Part shown: positions 58,715 through 64,000 of the stretch, piece by piece
How the letters are laid out: each line of letters opens with the position of its first letter
Position numbering within the stretch: the stretch's first letter is position 1
Assembly (NCBI GenBank): GCA_023079485.1
Contig: CM041084.1
Coordinates: 71,209,709-71,273,708, forward strand
DNA length: 64,000 nucleotides
Source: Archilochus colubris
Lineage: Eukaryota > Chordata > Aves > Apodiformes > Trochilidae
Direction of reading: 5' to 3'
Translations under genes and position numbers: made by a program
The notes under the pieces: model-generated
What the model was told of the DNA's origin: nothing
Database searches by the model: none
The model's input: the letters and a program-made list of their open reading frames with translations, nothing else

Positions 58715-60839
58715 ATTTGCACTTAACATATGAACCAAGTACTCTCAGTGTTAGAGGAGGTTAAAGCATACACCGTGTCACTACATTCAGCAGCAACAGC
58801 AGAGGTCTTGCTGTGAAGGTGAAGAGATTGTGAGTGATTAAGTAGTGTCATGTACTGCAGAGGGCATGCATTTGCTGGAGAACACCTTCCCTGGGATATC
58901 CCTTTATCTGTTAGTTATTCCATCAATAGGAAATGCAGCAGTGAAACCTAAACTCTTAAGTCACACACCTACAGGTGAGTACTAAATCATCAGCATGCCT
59001 GTCTTCAAACACTGCCTGACGACTCCTCACAGCAGCCCTTTTTGTGGAGTACTTATTGCCCTTGTATTAGAGGCTGGGAAGACAGGAAGGCTTAAACTAG
59101 TCATTTAGGACTCACACACTGTTGGAATCCCCAGACAGAAAGATCTCTGAATAAACACCAGACCCATAGGTTAATCTCAAAATAAGCCTTAGAGAAGGAA
59201 AAATAATACTTAATAGTGGGGTAAACACAGTCAGAATGAATAAATAATCACTTCACTGGAAGGCAGCAGAAAAATGATCTGTCGAAGGTTAGACAAAATA
59301 AAGAAATACTTTGTTTAGTTTGTTGAGCAAACAAAGCCTTTTATGTGCATACAATTATTTCAGCCCTGAGTTTAGAAACCTTATAAGTACATAAAATTAT
59401 TGTATCGCTGGATTTAAAACTTAACACATGTATAGGTTTAGAAACTGGAAGACAAAGGTATTTGCAAGCCTGTTTGTCTGCTAATAAATAACTGTGTTAA
59501 AGAGATACGTCGTTCCTAAAATTTATTAAAGCAGTTTATGTCAAATTGTCTTCAATTACACTGACAAGTATTGATTAATAAAATTTGATACTACACTGAA
59601 TTCAAGGGGGAAATTTGTGTTCATATGACTGCAACAGAAAAAACAGATGAGTACAAAATTTATACAACAAATCTACTTATAAATTATGGAAAATAGGTAG
59701 TGAATAAAGTAGAAAATAACAAGAAAATTCACTATATGCCACTCACACCAGTCTTAGAGCCTGCAATAATTCTATTAATGAAACAAGATATCCTAATTTT
59801 TTCCACACTCTTTTTGTGATTTGTGACTGTATATGCTAGTAAGGATGTCCAGTCTCAAAAAAAATTGACTCTGAACCCTTCACAAATCAGGAGAGTTGAA
59901 GCCTTCATCTTGTCACTGAGAGACTGTACTAGGAAAAAATATGTGTGGTAGTATGAGTATCATACTGTGTATGCACAATAAACCTCTGATTCTCTTTAGG
60001 ATAACACTATGCCACGGTTTCAACAGCTGCTTGCTTTTAATCTTTGTTATTTTCAACCTTTATTTATTTAAAAAAGCATAGTGGAAATTGGCTACATCTG
60101 GGGTCAGGGTTGCTAAAACTTGTCATATAGAAATTACAGTCCTTTGTTTTTTAAAAAAAATTACCCAGGTCTCCTCAAAATGTTCGTACTTACATTTCTG
60201 CCATGTAGGATGAGTGCAAATGATTTAGAAATCCATGTGGGAAAAGCTGAAAGATGGGAAAAAAGTGACACTGGTCTTCAAATGCAATCTTTCAATCCAG
60301 CCAGTTCCTGTTTTCATATTAGGCTGAAATGATGCAACAGGGGAACGCAGCACAACAGAAGAATTAATCAAAAAACCACTTTGCATAGGGAAGGTTTTCA
60401 TGGTCTTCTTGTCAATCCAGATTACACAAGGTTTTAATTTGTAGGACCACCATTTACAGCCATCCTAAATAAATTTTTAACTAGTAAATCCTTACTTTAT
60501 TAAGTAAAGTCATAAGAAAGCCTATGCATTAATAATATATTTCCAGCTGGATGATAAAACAGGAAATAGAGAGTAAACCAAAATAATAACTGGCCATTTT
60601 TTCACCTAAGAAAAGCAGTCAATTTTTTAGAAAAATGCTTTTTGTTACCCTTGCTTCTTAACCCTTATTAGTGCTTGCTTCAAATATGGTCTGAAGGCTA
60701 GGGCTTGACTTGCCACTATGAGTTTTGTAGACCATGAAACCTTGCTTTTGTCATCAGTGGAAGCTTCCACAAAGACCTTGAGCATTAATAATAGTAGTTC
60801 CCAAAAAGCTAGTGCAATTGCTGTCTTGTCTCTGCTGAG

Positions 60840-62082
60840 GCAAGCAGATAACAAAGGGGTGATTGGTGACAGACAGCACGGCTTTACTAAAGGCAAGTTC
60901 TGCCTGACTAATTTGGTGGCCTTTTACCATGGGGCCACAGCCTCAGTGGACAAAGGCAGAGCAACAGATGGCATCTACCTACACCTGTGCAAAGCTCTCG
61001 ACACTGTCCTGCATGACAGTGATCTCTAAATCATTCTGATCTCTAAACCTGGATTCAGTGGCTGGACTACTCGTTGGATAAGCAACTGGCTGGACAGTTA
61101 CACCCAAAAGTTGTCACCAATGGCTCAATGTCTAAATGAAGCTGTGTGATGAGTAGTGTTCTGCAAAGGCTGGTACTTGGACCAGTGTTGTGTGACATCT
61201 TTGTCAGAAACATGAACAGTGGAATCAAATTCACACTAAGCAAGTTTGTTGACAACACACTAAAGGGAGAGGATGCCATTCAGAGGGACCTTGACAAGCT
61301 TGAGAAGTGGACTTGTGCAAACTCCATGAAGTTCAACAAGGCCAGGTGCAAGGCTCTGCACCTGAATCAAGTCAATCTCATGAATGAATACAGGTGGGGA
61401 GGATAAAGGATTGCAGACAGCCCTGAGGAGAAGGACTTGGGGGGGGGAGGGGATGATGGACCAGAAGCTCAATATGAGCTGTCAATGTGCACTTTCAGCT
61501 CAGAAAACCAACCAGGTCCTGGGATGCATCAAAAGAAGCACAGACAGAAGGTCAAGAAAGGTGATTCTCCCCCTCTACTCTGCTCTTGTGAGAGCCCAGA
61601 AGGAGTCCCCAGCAGAAGAAGGCCATAGAGCTCCTTGGGCATATCCAGAGGAGAGCCACTAACATGATCAGAGGGCTGGGGCACCTCCTCTATGAAGACA
61701 GACTGAGGAAGTTGGGGTTATTCAGCCTGGAGAAGAGGAGGCTCTGAGGTGACCTTATAGCAGCCTTGCAGTATCTGAAGGCGGCCTTATACATGGGTGT
61801 ATAGTGAAAGGACAAGGAGAAATGGTTTCAAACTTGAAGAGGGGAGATTTGGTTTAGACATTAGGAAGAAATTCTTTAATTTTAGGATGGTGAGACACTG
61901 GAACAAGTTGCCTAAGAAAGTTGTGGTTGCCTCCTCCCTGGAAGTGTTCAAGGCCAGGTTGGATGGTGCTTTGAGCAACCCAATCGAGTGGAAGGTGTCC
62001 CTGGCCATGCAGGGGGGTTGAAACTAAATGATCTTTAATGTCCCTTCCAACCCTAGGCATTCTATCACTCTATAATTCTATA
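60840..62082 (+). mobile_element. CR1 LINE, old degenerate copy (CR1-B)
   Basis: This is a diverged CR1 copy on the plus strand. It begins recognisably at the RT fingers, in a segment reading [20 protein letters not shown] (about 60,870-60,930). It runs through palm, thumb and C-terminus to a 3' UTR with TCCCTTCCAACCC and a degenerate octamer tail (about 62,059-62,082). It holds more upstream RT than CR1-A but is far more decayed, with several frame breaks and internal deletions. The 5' limit is uncertain: sequence at 60,640-60,840 could be more of the same element but is too eroded to assign. Confidence 0.93.
60858..62008 (+). pseudogene. CR1-B ORF2 reverse transcriptase remnant
   Basis: Visible pieces in order are the fingers ([19 protein letters not shown], then [22 protein letters not shown]), ending at a stop near 61,027. 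The palm comes in another frame (LVLGPVLCDIFVRNMNSGIK), with the catalytic box reading FVDN at 61,245-61,256 instead of FADD. Next come DAIQRDLDKLEKW and MKFNKARCKALHLN, and after a further frame change KLNMSCQCALSAQKTNQVLG and [13 protein letters not shown]. The C-terminal piece at 61,797-62,008 reads RTRRNGFKLEEGRFGLDIRK and HWNKLPKKVV. The sequence after FVDN is shortened relative to the family. Loss of the second catalytic Asp and multiple frame breaks make it inert. Confidence 0.9.
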
Positions 62083-64000
62083 ACAAACAGCAGTGGTAGA
62101 CGATTATCAGAAATATGGTACTACCAGAGATGTGAGGGCATTTGGCAGTTGAATAAGGATTGTCAAATGTTGTGAATGTAAAGGACATTTTATTATGGCA
62201 GAATTATAATTGCACTGATTTTTCAAATGTGAATAGCAAAACAGCCACCTTTTAAATCATATTGATTAAAATCTCAAAAGCTATTGAATTTTCCATAAGC
62301 AGCTGGATGTTCTGCTGTCATGTATTTTCTAAAATAGAAAGTAAAATAAAACTCTAGGACACAGAAACTGTGAGAGAAACAGTGAGGAAAGAAAGGTCTG
62401 GAGTTCCCATTATCTCTGCAGTAGATATGCCTTTGCTGGATAATCTCACTTTGGATTGATTTGCTGCCTCTGGCAGTTTGTTTAGAAGATGACTTTTATT
62501 TGTTCTTTGTCCTCAGTCTCTATTATTTAAAATATTTTGAAATTTATTTTATTTAAAATAAAAACATAAATATTATTTTTTAAAACCTAATTATCTTATA
62601 AAATACTAATTGCCAAGCATGTCAACTTAATTTTCCAACGTGCAAAGTCTCCATTATTTCCACTTGCCATTCTTGACGGAGGAACGCTTGCAGGGAACAG
62701 TTTTACATTTCTGGCCAGTTCTATAAACCACCATAGACAGAAGCTCAGACATACAACCTCGTATTTTTTATTGAAGCTGATACCCGCATTTTTCATCTGT
62801 TTTTCCTTCTCCAAGGCTTTGATAGAACAAAGAATCTGACATCAGCTAATAGTGGGGAATGGAAACATGAGACATCTGTAAAAGTTTCTAGGCCTCATTT
62901 CAATAGATCTGATGGATCTTCCTGCCCTGATGGTAGATAGCAACTGTCTGAAACTCAGCAATTACATCAGTTCCTGCATCTCTCTCGTTTCCAAGATTTG
63001 TGAAACTACACTCATGAAATATGAAAGGATACTCTGAGATTTTAATATCCTTGAAAAGTCAAAGGCAGGTTGCTTCATCTTCATTTCTCCTACAGTGGAG
63101 GAAACTGTAACTTCCTGACTTTTAAAAAACAGTGATATTGCCCACATCCTGCACACTTCTAAGGTAAGGTTAGCAAGGTAAGACTTAAATGCACTGCTAT
63201 ATTTTTAGCTTACATCTACGTTGATGTTCATATATTGGTGCTACTATGAAGATAAAAAAAAAACCAAACACAATAAAACCTCAGTGTGAGAAATGTCCCC
63301 TGAGATTTTTATATTACAGGTGGACCTAGAAACAAAAGTCAGGCCAATACAAACATGTTTTTCTATCTATGCCTGCATAAATCTTGGCAGCTAAAGATTT
63401 TTAAGTGGGATTCAAACTGAATTTCCAGACACAGGCCTAGATGCAGTATATATGGCTCTTTTGTAGATGTCTCTGCCAATACGTTATGCTTGTTTGGTTT
63501 TAAACAGCCTCCTTTCCAGTTCAAAGAAAATAACTTTTATGCTAGAAAAAATAAACTAGCCTACTTCAGATTACTGAAATTCTAACACTGAGATATCAAG
63601 AGCCAATGACTTATTAGGGTCAATATTCTGATGCTCCATTCCTCTGCTTATGGATGAAGGATGAAATACCTTGTCCAGCAGGAGTTATTCACACTCATCT
63701 TTGAATACTGTATTCTCAGAGAACAAATGGACTGAAAGGGAGAACACTTGAAAAAGGAGAACATGACCTCATTGGGGTAAAGTAATTTTAAGGGGAGTTT
63801 TGCCAGATTACACCTGCTTAAATTTTCACCTGGAATATTATGTTAAATTTTGTTGTGTAACGTTATATTGTCTGAGGCATTTTTTAGCAGTCTTTGAGTT
63901 TCTTCTTAATATTTACCTTTGGTTCAAACCTCTGTAGCTTGGTAAATTTTGTTGGAGTTGTTTTACACTGTGTAAATTAAATTAGCACCCAGCATTTTCT
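62083..64000. other. Noncoding AT-rich DNA
   Basis: Nothing recognised. The longest open frame is about 72 codons, and a very AT-rich stretch lies at 62,520-62,610. Confidence 0.55.

Larger units (their letters stand above)
54159..60839. other. Noncoding AT-rich DNA
   Basis: Only the short inverted and direct repeats and homopolymers listed separately. The last 200 bases (from about 60,640) could be unrecognisable 5' sequence of CR1-B. Confidence 0.55.

Noticed and set aside
58915..58974. 60-nt splice-bounded segment ending ACAG|GTGAGT
   Set aside because: Weak acceptor and only one short open frame; no more than chance.
60640..60840. Possible 5' extension of CR1-B
   Set aside because: No clear CR1 words before the HGFTKG region; left as uncertain rather than included in the element.
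1..64000. CRISPR arrays, operons, bacterial or phage systems, tRNA and rRNA genes
   Set aside because: No regularly spaced repeats, no ribosome-site-linked genes, no tRNA A/B-box pair in a cloverleaf and no rRNA text were seen. The CR1 content shows a bird-type nuclear genome.

Overview
The window looks like nuclear DNA from a bird. The main evidence is several copies of CR1, the dominant avian non-LTR retrotransposon. They show its RT-palm and C-terminal ORF2 protein signatures, the conserved 3' UTR ending in a block like GGTCCCTTCCAACC, and the diagnostic (ATTCTATG)n tail at 31,919-31,948. The background is AT-rich, full of homopolymers and short tandem repeats, and lacks long reading frames. 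The longest open frame, about 150 codons, is CR1 debris. No complete cellular protein-coding gene, rRNA or tRNA could be recognised. The stretch is best read as intergenic DNA or the inside of a large intron. The exact species or order cannot be told by eye.

Layout: 1-30 kb is unique, AT-rich noncoding DNA with microsatellites, a 127-nt tract made only of G and T (23,923-24,049), a small CR1 3'-end scrap (about 23,480) and one splice-bounded open segment (12,078-12,170). The 30.8-34.7 kb stretch is the retrotransposon-rich core. CR1-A (30,841-31,950, + strand) and CR1-C (32,913-34,655, - strand) lie tail to tail. CR1-C keeps part of the endonuclease and the 3' end but has lost the reverse transcriptase core. 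From 34.7 to 49.9 kb the DNA is noncoding, with a 53-nt T run, a G-rich island (42.3 kb), an older CR1 fragment (44.6 kb) and two splice-bounded open segments in compatible phase (47.7 and 48.5 kb). At 49.9-50.8 kb there is an LTR-like block, a candidate solo LTR with TG...CA ends, a TATA-like box, AATAAA and a possible 4-bp target duplication. From 51 to 60.8 kb the DNA is noncoding with one degraded CR1 scrap (53.9 kb). CR1-B, an old degenerate copy, occupies 60,840-62,082, and the rest is noncoding.

No set of genes works together here; the visible content is decayed retroelements in noncoding sequence. I found no convincing evidence for a new biological system. The most useful leads are the internally deleted CR1-C with a perfect foldback in it, the tail-to-tail CR1 pair, the candidate LTR, the pure G/T tract, the long alternating pyrimidine-purine tracts and the possible cryptic exons. 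All similarity statements come from reading the sequence; nothing was searched against a database.
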